Below, in pieces: positions 1-8,090 of a stretch of 52,658 bases of DNA; the first letter of the stretch is position 1; each line of letters begins with the position of its first letter. The notes under the pieces were generated by a model. It searched no databases. It was given only the letters and a program-made list of their open reading frames with translations, and was not told the DNA's origin. The position numbers were made by a program, and so were the translations under genes. Origin of the DNA: Xanthobacteraceae bacterium (GTDB lineage Bacteria; Pseudomonadota; Alphaproteobacteria; Rhizobiales; Xanthobacteraceae); assembly GCA_029266425.1 (NCBI GenBank), contig JAQSWY010000033.1, forward strand, positions 1 through 52,658, written 5' to 3'.

Positions 1-137
1 GTCGAGGTCCTGCGAGACTTGCCCGCGCAGAAACACCATGGTGCCGCGCGCCACCACGCCCTGCGACAGGTCGTTGTCGAGCTTCTGCTCGGGGTAGGTG
101 TCCTGGTGTTGAACGGGCGAAGGCGCTTGTGAGCCAT
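1..137 (-). pseudogene. RidA-family protein, 5' end only, frameshifted
   Basis: The first codons on the minus strand read MAHKRLRPFNT, and the sequence then continues as a RidA-like protein (DTYPEQKLDNDLSQGVVARG, then MVFLRGQVSQDLD) only in another frame. RidA-family proteins of this type normally run FNT-x-DTYPEQ without a break. The shift lies near 101-110 and fits loss of one base in a run of C. RidA proteins deaminate reactive enamine/imine intermediates; the subgroup role is unknown. A GGAG lies upstream of the ATG at 137. The gene leaves the window at base 1, so its 3' part cannot be judged. It lies 46 bases downstream of the ArgE-like gene on the same strand. A sequencing error is possible. 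Confidence 0.6.
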
Positions 138-183
138 GAAGGGCGGTATCTCCGGTCGGGGCATCAGGACTTAACGAATTGAA

Positions 184-1422
184 TCATGTTTCCGGTGTAT
201 CGCCTTGCAGGAGCAAGGGAAAGGGAACCTGATCCAGGCGTTCGGCTAGGCGCTGCATCATCCGGCCGGCGCAGGCGAGTTCATCCAGCCCGATCCACTC
301 GTCGGCCTTGTGGGCGCGGGAGATATCGCCGGGGCCGCAGACCACAGTCGGGATGCCGGCCTGCGCATAGAGGCCCGCCTCGGTGCCGAAGGCGAGCGTC
401 AGCGGTGCTGCATCGCTCGCCGCCAGCGCGCTTGCCAGTTCGACCGCGGCGCCGTTGGCCTGCGTGTCGAGCCCAGGATAGGCGCTGATCTCTTCGACGC
501 GGACATCCGCCTCGGCTGCCTGCTCGCGGATGCGCCGGCGCGCGCGCTCGAGGATCGCGTCGATGCGGGAGAAAAGATCGGGAGTGCTGGTGCCGGGCAG
601 CATCCGCACCTCGAATTCGAGCACGGCGCGGTCGGGCACCAGGTTCAGGGCGCTGCCGCCGTGCAGCGAGCCGACATGGACGCTGGACCAGGGAGGATCG
701 AACGCATCATTGATGGTAGCGCGCAGTTCGCCGCCGAGCACTGCGAGATCGCCGGCGATCGCGGCGGCGGCTTCCACTGCGTTCGCTGCGCGGTGCGGCA
801 GGGCGGAGTGCCCGCCGCGCCCGAGCACGGTCACCCGCCGCGCCAGCTTGCCCTTGTGGGCATGGGCCACCCGCAGGCCGGTCGGCTCGCCGACGATGCA
901 GAGCGAGGGCTTCGCCGGCAGCGCCGCGACGGCCGCCACCAGGTCGGGAGCGCCGGCGCAGCCGATCTCCTCGTCATAGGAGAAGGCCAGATGCACCGGC
1001 ATCGCGCGCGCCGATGCGACGAAGACGGGGACATAAGCGAGCACGCTCGCGACGAACCCCTTCATGTCGCTCGACCCGCGGCCATAGACGCGGCCATCAC
1101 GCAGCGTCGCGGTGAAGGGCGGGCTCGACCAGTCCTGCCCATCGACGGGAACGACGTCGGTATGGGCGGAGAGCACGATGCCGGGGCGGTCGGTCGGGCC
1201 GATGGTGGCGAGGATGGAGGCCTTGTCGCCGGTCGGGTTCGGAATCAACTGGTGCGGGACGCCGGCTTCGCGAAGCCGCGCGCCGATATACTCGACGATA
1301 TCGAGATTGGAGCGATGGCTGACGCTCTCGAAGGCGATGAGATCGCGCAGGATGGCGGCGATATCGGGCGAAGTCGCCCCTTCGCGCAGCCCTTGCCGAT
1401 ACTCATCACCCGTGCGGATCAT
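184..1422 (-). CDS. M20-family deacylase, acetylornithine deacetylase (ArgE)-like
   Basis: Zinc-dependent M20 hydrolase of 412 residues, usual for ArgE/DapE/CPG2 relatives. The metal and catalytic residues are visible: His87 and Asp89 (SAHTDVVPVDG), Asp119 (GRGSSDMKG), the Glu151-Glu152 pair (YDEEIGC), GEPTG, and a late His in SRAHKADEW. A longer reading to 1638 exists, but AGAGGG lies about 8 bases before the ATG at 1422 and the extra N-terminal residues are not family-like, so 1422 is preferred. The substrate, an N-acyl amino acid, is inferred from similarity to ArgE. It is isolated from arginine genes and may act in amino-acid scavenging. A RidA-like gene follows on the same strand, a pairing that suits amino-acid catabolism. 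Confidence 0.88.
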   Translation of the reverse strand: MIRTGDEYRQGLREGATSPDIAAILRDLIAFESVSHRSNLDIVEYIGARLREAGVPHQLIPNPTGDKASILATIGPTDRPGIVLSAHTDVVPVDGQDWSSPPFTATLRDGRVYGRGSSDMKGFVASVLAYVPVFVASARAMPVHLAFSYDEEIGCAGAPDLVAAVAALPAKPSLCIVGEPTGLRVAHAHKGKLARRVTVLGRGGHSALPHRAANAVEAAAAIAGDLAVLGGELRATINDAFDPPWSSVHVGSLHGGSALNLVPDRAVLEFEVRMLPGTSTPDLFSRIDAILERARRRIREQAAEADVRVEEISAYPGLDTQANGAAVELASALAASDAAPLTLAFGTEAGLYAQAGIPTVVCGPGDISRAHKADEWIGLDELACAGRMMQRLAERLDQVPFPLLLQGDTPET

Positions 1423-1646
1423 CGTGCCCATCCCTCTTGTGATGAAATCTTGTGCGAGAGCGAACGGCATCGGTAAAATATTTTTACTTGTTGCTGGAGA
1501 TAGGTTTTTCAGTGAAGGGTCGACGGACTTGGCCTGCGCGCGGCTGGAGAGCCCGGCGGAATGTCTCTCCCGGACTTCCAAGGCGACCCCATCCCGAGCC
1601 TGACTCAAAATGCATCTACGTCGGCAAGGGTGGATCATTTCCCGCC

Positions 1647-1729
1647 GTCATGGTCGGCCTAGTGCCGGCCATCTCGGCCTCTGATGCGCTGTCTGGAATC
1701 GAGATCCCCGGCACAAGGCCGGGGATGAC
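1647..1729. repeat. Palindromic intergenic repeat, GTCAT/ATGAC-ended family, copy 1
   Basis: The element begins GTCAT and ends ATGAC. Its arms are imperfect inverted repeats built on CGG-CT-GT-CCGG and CCCCGGCACAAGGCCGGGG, so the whole can fold back on itself. A second element of the same architecture and nearly the same length lies at 23551-23631. Such REP/MITE-like palindromes are common between genes in Hyphomicrobiales. Confidence 0.75.
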
Positions 1730-1770
1730 GGGCGCTCTAGGACTTTTCGGTCAGGCTCTGACCTCCCCGG

Positions 1771-1860
1771 CGTGAGCCGGGCCTCGAAGGATGCTCGCCG
1801 CCGATGGCCGCCTTCTGCTTCATCATCCTTCGAGGCCCGCTGCACGAGCCCTCAGGATGA
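1771..1860. repeat. Palindromic intergenic repeat, CATCCTTCGAGG family, copy 1 (divergent)
   Basis: A perfect 15-bp inverted repeat, GGGCCTCGAAGGATG at 1779-1793 against its complement at 1824-1838, sits inside an element ending CTCAGGATGA. The same core words (CCTCGAAGGATG, CATCCTTCGAGG, CTCAGGATG) recur in a fuller copy at 6600-6709. Confidence 0.75.
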
Positions 1861-2091
1861 GGTCGCTAGGAAGGCACGCCTGCTGGATAGGCAAATCCTA
1901 TCGTCAGCCACGATTAAAAGTATTTCCGAATTGCTCCCGCCGACGGGACGCTCTCGCGGAAAACGGCCCTTTCGTGGCCAGCATGAATAATTCCCGTGGT
2001 GCCGCGCGCACCGGCGGTGTTTATTCATGATCATGTTAAGTCGATCTTCCAGACCTTCCAATATAGACAAGGCATCTCCGTTCTACGTGAT

Positions 2092-2118
2092 GGCTCCGCC
2101 TAAAGAATAGGCGGAGCC
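2092..2118. other. Perfect 11-bp stem hairpin
   Basis: GGCTCCGCCTA (2092-2102), a 5-base loop, then TAGGCGGAGCC (2108-2118). No T-run follows on either strand, so it is not a textbook intrinsic terminator. It lies about 215 bases upstream of the transporter start and could be a structured leader or a repeat remnant. Confidence 0.5.
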
Positions 2119-2333
2119 CGATAGACGTGTTTGCCTACCATCATCAAGCCTCAAGCGTGTCGCGCCTTGGCATAGCAATTGCTTTTCATCGGGAGGCGGA
2201 GCCGGCCTGAAGCTCCGTCCTGCGGGATAACCCCGGAACACATCGATGAAGGTCGGGCCTTCATCTGTTCGTGGACAGTCGAGGATGTCTGCGCCTGCAC
2301 GACCGGTAAAGGCATGATCTGAGGATATGGACG

Positions 2334-3332
2334 ATGCTCAATAATGTTTTCGGCCGGCGCGTCGCCGGAATGGTCTGCGGAACGATGATGGCGGCCCTGC
2401 TGGCGCCTCTTGCCCCATCCTCCGCCTTCGCCGGCAAGATCTCGATCGGCCACACGATCTGGGTGGGCTATGGCCCGCTCTACCTCGCCCGCGACCTCGG
2501 CTACTTCAAGGAGAACGGCGTCGATGTCGAATTCCAGGTGGTGGACGATTCCGCGCTCGCCATGGCGGCGCAGGCAGCCGGCAAGCTCGATGGCACCGCG
2601 ACCACGGTCGACGAGATCCTGAAATACCGCTCCGACAATTTCTGCTTCAAGGCGGTCGCGGTGTTCGATGAGAGCCATGGCGGCGACGGTATGGTCTCGC
2701 TGGACAGCATCAAGGGGCTGCCCGACCTGAAGGGCAAGACGGTGGCGCTGAACGAGGGCTCCACCTCGCAGTTCTGGTTCTCGTACCTTCTCAAGAAGCA
2801 GGGCATCCCGCTCAAGGATGTCACCGTGCTCAATATGAGTGCGGACGCCGCCGCCGCCGCCTTCATCGCCGGCCAGGTCCCCGTCGCTGTGACCTGGGAG
2901 CCGAACCTGACGCTGGTGAAGACCAAGAAGGTCGGCAAGGTGCTCACCGACAGCGCCGCCACCCCCGGTGTGATCGTCGACGTGCTGGAGATCTCCTGCA
3001 AGGTGCTGCAGGAGCGCCCCAACGACGTGAAGGGCTTCGTCGCCGCGCTGCAGAAGGCGGTCGACTTCATCAAGACCAACCCCGACAAGGCCTATGCCAT
3101 CATGGCCAAGGGCGTCGGCGGCTATCTCAAGGAGCCGAAGGACTTCGCCGACGCCGCCTCGGGCGTGAAGTTCTACGACAAGGCGATGACGGTCTCCTAT
3201 CTCGGCACCAAGGAGAAGCCTGGCCAGATCGCCGAAGTGATCAAGCTCGGCAACGAGATCTGGTCCGACCTCGGCAAGATGAAGACCACCATCGACTACA
3301 ACGCGGTGATCGACCCCGGCTTCACCCAGTGA
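2334..3332 (+). CDS. NitT/TauT-type ABC transporter, periplasmic substrate-binding protein
   Basis: A 332-residue exported binding protein. A Sec signal peptide covers about residues 1-33, ending near PSSAFAG. The mature start KISIGHTIWVGYGPLYLARDLGYF has the SsuA/TauA/NrtA-like layout, followed by the mid-domain LKGKTVALNEGSTSQF. It captures a small solute for the permease and ATPase encoded directly downstream. The ligand cannot be assigned; aliphatic sulfonate, nitrate and pyrimidine binders all share this fold. It is first of three genes on the plus strand with no regulator beside them, and the promoter should lie in the long repeat-bearing spacer upstream. Start at the ATG preceded by GAGGATATGG. 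Confidence 0.9.
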   Translation: MLNNVFGRRVAGMVCGTMMAALLAPLAPSSAFAGKISIGHTIWVGYGPLYLARDLGYFKENGVDVEFQVVDDSALAMAAQAAGKLDGTATTVDEILKYRSDNFCFKAVAVFDESHGGDGMVSLDSIKGLPDLKGKTVALNEGSTSQFWFSYLLKKQGIPLKDVTVLNMSADAAAAAFIAGQVPVAVTWEPNLTLVKTKKVGKVLTDSAATPGVIVDVLEISCKVLQERPNDVKGFVAALQKAVDFIKTNPDKAYAIMAKGVGGYLKEPKDFADAASGVKFYDKAMTVSYLGTKEKPGQIAEVIKLGNEIWSDLGKMKTTIDYNAVIDPGFTQ

Positions 3333-3441
3333 GCCCTGCCTGAACCGGTGCTCCGGGTGCGCCTTCCGCGCGCCCGGAGCTTTCGACATTTCCCGGCGCG
3401 GCCCTGCGCGCCGGAATCTTCACAGTTCCTCAGGTTGTCGA

Positions 3442-4245
3442 ATGGCGCGCAAACGTTCCCTGATCGATCTCTGCCTGACCCCCAAGGCCGAAGTGCCGGG
3501 CTCGCTCAAATTCGTCATCTCGGCCGCGGTGTGGCTCGCGGTGATCGCGTTCTGGTCGGTGCTGACCTATGGCGGCTTCATGCAGGACATCTTCCTGCCC
3601 TCCCCCACCGCGGTGACCGGCGCGTTCTTCCGCCTGCTCGGCGACGGCACGCTCGGCGAGCATATCTGGGCGAGCCTCCAGGTGGTGGTGATCGGCTTCC
3701 TGATCTCCTCCGTCATCGCGGTGCCGCTCGGCCTGCTGATGGGCACGTTCCGTGTGGTCCAGGCCGGGCTCGAGCCGCTGGTGAACTTCATCCGCTATCT
3801 GCCGGTGACCTCGTTCGTGCCGCTGTTCATCCTGTGGATCGGCATCGGCATCGAGCAGCGCATCATGGTGATCTTCTTCGGCACCTTCTTCCAGCAGCTG
3901 GTCATGATCGCCGATGTCTCGCGCGGCGTGTCGAAGGACCTCCTGAACGCCTCCTACACGCTCGGCGCCAGCCGGAGGGACGCGCTGCTCCATGTGCTCA
4001 CCCCGGCCGCACTGCCCGGCATCATCGACACGCTGCGCATCACCATGGGCTGGGCCTGGACCTATCTCGTGGTCGCCGAGCTCGTCGCTGCCTCGAGCGG
4101 CCTCGGTTACATCAGCATGAAGGCGATGCGCGGGTTCCAGGTCGATGTCATCTTCCTCGCCATCGCGGTCATCGGCCTGCTCGGCCTGTTCACCGACCAG
4201 GTGTTCCGGGTGATCCGCATGAAATTGGTCGGCTGGGCGCAGTGA
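3442..4245 (+). CDS. NitT/TauT-type ABC transporter permease
   Basis: Inner-membrane permease of 267 residues (SsuC/TauC-like, BPD_transp_1 family). Several hydrophobic segments are clear, from about residue 23 (FVISAAVWLAVIAFW) to a last one near 250. The EAA-type cytoplasmic loop that contacts the ATPase is at ASYTLGASRRDALLHVLTPAALPGI, where the conserved Gly is present. Spacing from the binding-protein gene is about 110 bases and the ATPase follows 56 bases later, so the three form one operon. The ATG at 3442 has only a weak ribosome site (CAGG). As with its partner, the substrate is unknown. Confidence 0.9.
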   Translation: MARKRSLIDLCLTPKAEVPGSLKFVISAAVWLAVIAFWSVLTYGGFMQDIFLPSPTAVTGAFFRLLGDGTLGEHIWASLQVVVIGFLISSVIAVPLGLLMGTFRVVQAGLEPLVNFIRYLPVTSFVPLFILWIGIGIEQRIMVIFFGTFFQQLVMIADVSRGVSKDLLNASYTLGASRRDALLHVLTPAALPGIIDTLRITMGWAWTYLVVAELVAASSGLGYISMKAMRGFQVDVIFLAIAVIGLLGLFTDQVFRVIRMKLVGWAQ

Positions 4246-4301
4246 ATGTCGCGCGCGACCGCAGGCGTGATGCCCTTCCTCCAGATGATGAAGCCCACTC
4301 G

Positions 4302-5135
4302 ATGAACGTTGCAGCAGCCTTGAAGGCGATCATTCCCGAAGTTGCCGCCGACGCTACCCAGCCGCGCCTGCGCATCAAGGATGTGCGGCTCGAATACGAG
4401 ATGGCGGGCGGCAAGAAGGTCGTCGCCATCGATCGCATCTCGATCGATGTTCCCGACAATGAGTTCGCCGTCATCGTCGGCCCGTCCGGCTGCGGCAAGT
4501 CGAGCCTGCTCTATCTCGTCGCCGGCCTCGCCGAGCCGAGCGAGGGCGACATTCTGCTCGGTGACAGCATGGTGGACGGGCCCGGTGCCGATCGCGGCAT
4601 GGTGTTCCAGTCCTACACGCTGTTCCCCTGGCTCACGGTGCGGGAGAATGTCGAGTTCGGGCTGAAGCGCCGGAAGGTGCCGCCGCAGGAGCGCGAGGAC
4701 ATCGTCAACCGCTACCTCAACGAGACCGGCCTTGCCGCCTTCCACGACGCCTATCCGAAGCAATTGTCCGGCGGCATGATGCAGCGCGTCGCCATTGCCC
4801 GCGCGCTCGCCAACGACCCGAAGATCCTCTTGATGGACGAGCCGTTCGGCGCGCTCGACAGCCAGACCCGCTCGACCATGCAGAAGCTGCTGCTGCGGGT
4901 CTGGGAGCAGCACCAGAAGACCGTGCTGTTCGTCACCCACGATATCGACGAGGCGATCCTGCTCGGCGACCGCATCTATGTGATGACCGCGCGCCCCGGT
5001 CGGCTGAAGCAGGAGATCCGCGTGCCGATTCCCCGCCCGCGCTCGCTCGACATGGTGATGGATCCCGAGTTCATCGCGGTGAAGCGCCAGATCCTCGAAC
5101 TCCTGCGCAACGAGATCAAGGACGACGAGCATTGA
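4302..5135 (+). CDS. NitT/TauT-type ABC transporter ATP-binding protein
   Basis: Cytoplasmic ATPase of 277 residues that powers the import system encoded by the two genes upstream. Walker A is GPSGCGKSS, the Q-loop is [10 protein letters not shown], the signature is LSGGM, Walker B is ILLMDEP and the switch His is in VTHDIDEA. The N-terminal extension of about 25 residues before [11 protein letters not shown] is modest. An open frame continues upstream to 3348 but overlaps the permease out of frame; the ATG at 4302 is the natural start. It ends the operon; a convergent flavoprotein gene follows 22 bases later. Confidence 0.92.
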   Translation: MNVAAALKAIIPEVAADATQPRLRIKDVRLEYEMAGGKKVVAIDRISIDVPDNEFAVIVGPSGCGKSSLLYLVAGLAEPSEGDILLGDSMVDGPGADRGMVFQSYTLFPWLTVRENVEFGLKRRKVPPQEREDIVNRYLNETGLAAFHDAYPKQLSGGMMQRVAIARALANDPKILLMDEPFGALDSQTRSTMQKLLLRVWEQHQKTVLFVTHDIDEAILLGDRIYVMTARPGRLKQEIRVPIPRPRSLDMVMDPEFIAVKRQILELLRNEIKDDEH

Positions 5136-5157
5136 GCCGAGCGGAATGCTGGCTTGA

Positions 5158-6084
5158 TCAGGCGGCGAGCGGCTCGAAAACCAGTGACTGGTGGAGCGAG
5201 ACGCCCGCGGTCACGCCATCGGCGGCGGCCCAGGTCGCATTGTGCGGCGAGCGAGCGACGTCGCCGGCGGCATAGACGCCCGGCACCGTGGTGAGCTTGG
5301 CCGCGTCGGTGCGAATGACCGGCCCGAGAGGGCTCTCGTCGATCGCACAGCCGAGCTGCTCTGCGATCGGACTGTTGAGCCGGGTTTCTGGGGCCAGATA
5401 GAGCGCGTCGATCCCGAGTTCCCGTCCGTCGGCGAGCAGCAGCGACGACAATGCGCGATCCTCGCCGTGAAGCGCGAGGATGGGCGCCGGCTCGATGGCG
5501 ACGCCGCGCCGCGCCAGCTTCGCCCGGGTTTCCGCATCCGGCGCATCCTCGCCATTGAGGTAGAGGGTGGTCGGACCCCATTCGGCGATGAGCAGCGCCT
5601 TGTGCGCGGAGAACGGTGCGCCCTGGAGCACGCCGAGGCGCGCCCCTGCATATTCGAAGCCGTGGCAATAAGGGCAATGCAGCGCGCTCTTGCCCCAGCG
5701 CTCGGCAAGGCCCGGCAATTGCGGCAGCACATCCGAGACGCCGAAGGCGAGCACCAGCTTGCGCGCCCTCAACACGTCCCCGCCATCGAGCCTCACCTCG
5801 AAGCCGCCTTCGATCGGCTGGGCATGCTCAGCCTCGCCGGGGATGATCCGCGCGGTCGGATACTGCCGGAGTTGTGCCTGGGCTTTGGCGATCATGACAC
5901 GCGGATCGGTGCCGTCCTGCGCGAAGAATCCATGAGAGGCCTCGGCGAAACGGTTGCGCGGATTTCCGGCGTCGACGACGCAGACCGACCGCCGTGCACG
6001 AGCGATGGGGATGGCGGCGGACACCCCGGCAAAGCTTCCGCCGATGACGATCGCATCATATTGGGCATCATTCTGCATGTTCAT
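5158..6084 (-). CDS. Thioredoxin-reductase-like FAD/NAD(P)-dependent oxidoreductase
   Basis: A 308-residue soluble flavoprotein of the class II pyridine-nucleotide disulfide reductase fold. The FAD-binding glycine motif is at the N-terminus (IVIGGSFAGVSAA), a redox-active CPYCHG motif sits near residue 137, and the C-terminal FAD motif is GVYAAGDVARSP. The CPYC pair differs from the CATC/CAVC of housekeeping thioredoxin reductase, so this is probably a paralogue for another disulfide or flavin substrate. Its start overlaps the end of the Rrf2 regulator gene by 17 bases, so the two are co-transcribed and probably functionally linked in a thiol or redox stress response. Confidence 0.88.
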   Translation of the reverse strand: MNMQNDAQYDAIVIGGSFAGVSAAIPIARARRSVCVVDAGNPRNRFAEASHGFFAQDGTDPRVMIAKAQAQLRQYPTARIIPGEAEHAQPIEGGFEVRLDGGDVLRARKLVLAFGVSDVLPQLPGLAERWGKSALHCPYCHGFEYAGARLGVLQGAPFSAHKALLIAEWGPTTLYLNGEDAPDAETRAKLARRGVAIEPAPILALHGEDRALSSLLLADGRELGIDALYLAPETRLNSPIAEQLGCAIDESPLGPVIRTDAAKLTTVPGVYAAGDVARSPHNATWAAADGVTAGVSLHQSLVFEPLAA

Positions 6085-6532
6085 TCTCCAGATCGATGGT
6101 CCGTCCGCTCGCGACCATGCGGGCGTGGAAGTCGGCGCTGAGCGCCGCGAGCGTTACCGTCGAGAAGCGTTCGAGCAGCAGCGCCTCTGCATCGCGAAAG
6201 GCGCTGTCGAGCGCCGCGTTCACCGCCTGCTCGACCAGGCAGCCGGGAGCCTCGGTGCGGTTGCCCATGGCGAAGAATTCGGGCTCACCCAGCGCGAGAT
6301 GAACGTCGCGCAAGGTGATCGTCGAGAGGTCGCGGGCGATCGTCCAGCCACCGCCATGGCCCTTCTCCGACCGAACGAACCCGGCGTCGCGAAGCCCGGC
6401 CATGATGCGGCGCACGACCACGGGATTGGTCTGCATCGCCCGCGCCATCGCCTCCGAGGTCACCGGCCGCTCCGTCTCCGCCATGTGGAGCAGCACGTGG
6501 AGTACGCCGGAGAGTCTGCTATCTCGCTTCAT
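6068..6532 (-). CDS. Rrf2-family transcriptional regulator
   Basis: DNA-binding repressor of 154 residues. A winged helix covers about residues 5-70 (VTSEAMARAMQTNPVVVRRIMAGL, then wing GHGGGW). IscR/NsrR-type members ligate a 2Fe-2S cluster with three Cys; here only one Cys is present (APGCLVEQ), so a cluster is unlikely and a thiol-switch or ligand-sensing mode, as in YwnA-like members, fits better. It shares an operon with the disulfide-reductase-like flavoprotein. A perfect inverted repeat overlaps its own start codon, so autorepression is likely. Confidence 0.88.
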   Translation of the reverse strand: MKRDSRLSGVLHVLLHMAETERPVTSEAMARAMQTNPVVVRRIMAGLRDAGFVRSEKGHGGGWTIARDLSTITLRDVHLALGEPEFFAMGNRTEAPGCLVEQAVNAALDSAFRDAEALLLERFSTVTLAALSADFHARMVASGRTIDLENEHAE

Positions 6533-6551
6533 GTAACTTCATATGTTACAT
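6531..6551. promoter_or_regulatory. Probable Rrf2 operator (inverted repeat over the start codon)
   Basis: ATGTAAC, 7 bases, GTTACAT: a perfect 7-bp inverted repeat. It overlaps the ATG (6530-6532, minus strand) of the Rrf2 gene. Position and symmetry suit binding of the dimeric regulator and autorepression of the regulator-flavoprotein operon. Inferred from sequence only. Confidence 0.65.
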
Positions 6552-6599
6552 AATGGACGGCATGTCAAACCCGTGTGGAGTTAAGACCGCAACTCCCCC

Positions 6600-6709
6600 C
6601 ATCCTGAGGTGCGAGCGCAAGCGAGCCTCGAAGGATGCTCAGGCAGAGCGACGGTCGTCGGCAACGAGCATCCTTCGAGGCTCGGGCTTTGCCCGAGCAC
6701 CTCAGGATG
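6600..6709. repeat. Palindromic intergenic repeat, CATCCTTCGAGG family, copy 2 (full)
   Basis: The element begins CATCCTGAGG and ends CCTCAGGATG, with inner arms CCTCGAAGGATGCTC and GAGCATCCTTCGAGG. It folds into a long hairpin with side hairpins (GCGAGCGCAAGCGAGC; CTCGGGCTTTGCCCGAG). It fills most of the gap between the Rrf2 gene and the coxM-like gene. Confidence 0.85.
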
Positions 6710-6772
6710 CGGTGGCGCTGGTTGGAAAGCGAAAGGTCCGCCGAGCACCGGTGGTCTATTTGGCTCGGCCGT

Positions 6773-7579
6773 CTAGTTGCCGCTTGCCAATCGCGTCACC
6801 GCTCGCCGCGCCATCACTCCCGCGAGATGCGCCCGGTACGCCCCGCTGCCGTGGATGTCGGCGATCATCTCGTCGGCAGGAAGGCTGAGCCCGGCGAGCG
6901 CCTCGGCGCTGAACTCCACCTCCAGCGCAGCCTCGGCCGCGCTCCAGCGGAAGACGCCGCTCTGCGAAGCGCCGGTGACGGCGACGCTCACGCCGCCCTC
7001 GCCGCGCGCGACGAACACGCCGGCCATGGCGTATCGTGAGGCTGGGTTGGGGAGTTTTTGGTAGGCGGCGTGCGCGCCGATCGGGAACGTGACCGAAGTG
7101 ACGATCTCGCCTGGCTCCAGCGCGGTCTCGAACAGGCCGAGGAAGAAATCTCCTGCCGCGATGCGGCGACGGTCGGTCTCGACAATGGCGTCGAGGCCGA
7201 GCAGCGCGGCGGGATAATCGGCGGAGGGGTCATTGTTGGCGATCGAGCCGCCGAGCGTCCCGCGATGGCGCAAGGCCGGATCGCCGATCAGTCCGGCGAG
7301 CTCGGCGAGTGCCGGGATCGCTTCCCGCACGATGGGCGAGGCCGCGACCGCGGCGTGCCGCGCCATGGCGCCGATGCGCAGCACGTCGCCCTCGCGCACG
7401 ATGTCCTGCAATCCGGTGATAACGGCGAGGTCTATCAGGTCGCTCGGGCTGGCGAGGCGCTGCTTCAGCGTTGGTATGAGTGTCTGCCCGCCGGCCAGCA
7501 GCTTGGCGTCCTCACCTTCGGCCGCCAGGGCGAGCGCGGCCTCGAGGCTTTCGGGGCGGTGATAGTTGAAGCTGAACAT
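6773..7579 (-). CDS. Molybdenum hydroxylase FAD-binding (medium, CoxM-type) subunit
   Basis: A 268-residue medium subunit of the xanthine dehydrogenase/CO dehydrogenase family. FAD-binding motifs are visible: LLAGGQTLIPTL near residue 30 and RHRGTLGGSIANNDPSADYP near residue 105. In the family, this subunit passes electrons from the 2Fe-2S subunit to its acceptor. It follows the small-subunit gene by 13 bases on the same strand. The molybdopterin-binding large subunit, which carries the active site, is not adjacent on either side, which is unusual for the family. The substrate is therefore unknown. Confidence 0.9.
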   Translation of the reverse strand: MFSFNYHRPESLEAALALAAEGEDAKLLAGGQTLIPTLKQRLASPSDLIDLAVITGLQDIVREGDVLRIGAMARHAAVAASPIVREAIPALAELAGLIGDPALRHRGTLGGSIANNDPSADYPAALLGLDAIVETDRRRIAAGDFFLGLFETALEPGEIVTSVTFPIGAHAAYQKLPNPASRYAMAGVFVARGEGGVSVAVTGASQSGVFRWSAAEAALEVEFSAEALAGLSLPADEMIADIHGSGAYRAHLAGVMARRAVTRLASGN

Positions 7580-7592
7580 GGCGTGGCGCCCC

Positions 7593-8090
7593 TCACCCGG
7601 CCGCGTGGGGAGCGAGCGGCGCGTCGCCCATGGAGCGCGCGCCGTCGATGATGGCCGTGACGATGTTGTGGTAGCCGGTGCAACGGCAGATGTTGCCTTC
7701 CAGCTCGGTGCGCACGGTCGCCGCCACCAGTTCGCTCCCGTGTCGGCGGGCCATGTCGATGCCGGCCATGATCATGCCGGGCGTACAGAATCCGCATTGC
7801 AGACCGTGATGTTCGCGGAAGGCTAGCTGCATCGGATGGAGCGACTCGACCGTGCCGATGCCCTCGATGGTCAGGATCTCGCTGCCATCGGCCTGGACGG
7901 CGAGCACCGCGCAGGCTTTCACCGCCTCGCCATCCACATGCACGGTGCAGGCGCCGCATTGGCTGGTGTCGCAGCCGACGTGGGTGCCGGTCAGGCGCAA
8001 ATCCTCGCGCAGGAAATCGACCAGCAGGGTGCGCACATCGATCTCGGCGGTGACGGGAGTGCCATTCACGGTCATCGATACGGTCGGCAC
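7593..8090 (-). CDS. Molybdenum hydroxylase 2Fe-2S (small, CoxS-type) subunit
   Basis: A 165-residue electron-transfer subunit with two 2Fe-2S clusters. The plant-ferredoxin-type cluster motif is THVGCDTSQCGACTVHV with a following Cys; the second is HGLQCGFCTPGM plus GNICRCTGY. The frame is open up to 8243, but a strong AGGAGG lies 8 bases before the GTG at 8090 and the longer N-terminus is not family-like, so the GTG is preferred. It forms an operon with the medium subunit. No large subunit is encoded nearby; a solitary one lies at 46625-48916. Confidence 0.9.
   Translation of the reverse strand: MPTVSMTVNGTPVTAEIDVRTLLVDFLREDLRLTGTHVGCDTSQCGACTVHVDGEAVKACAVLAVQADGSEILTIEGIGTVESLHPMQLAFREHHGLQCGFCTPGMIMAGIDMARRHGSELVAATVRTELEGNICRCTGYHNIVTAIIDGARSMGDAPLAPHAAG

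Larger units (their letters stand above)
1423..2333. other. Long divergent spacer, no convincing gene
   Basis: About 900 bases separate the ArgE-like gene (minus) from the NitT/TauT binding-protein gene (plus). The short open frames here resemble no family known to me. The spacer holds two palindromic repeats (1647-1729 and about 1771-1860) and a perfect 11-bp hairpin at 2092-2118. The stretch from about 1870 to 2330 is less GC-rich than its surroundings and probably carries the promoter of the transporter operon. Confidence 0.6.

Noticed and set aside
2151..3389. Long minus-strand open frame (412 codons) opposite the NitT/TauT binding protein
   Set aside because: It mirrors the codon pattern of the real plus-strand gene, resembles no protein family and has no ribosome site. 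High GC makes such shadows common here.
3348..4301. N-terminal extension of the NitT/TauT ATPase frame
   Set aside because: It overlaps the permease gene out of frame and is Arg/Pro/His-rich shadow sequence.
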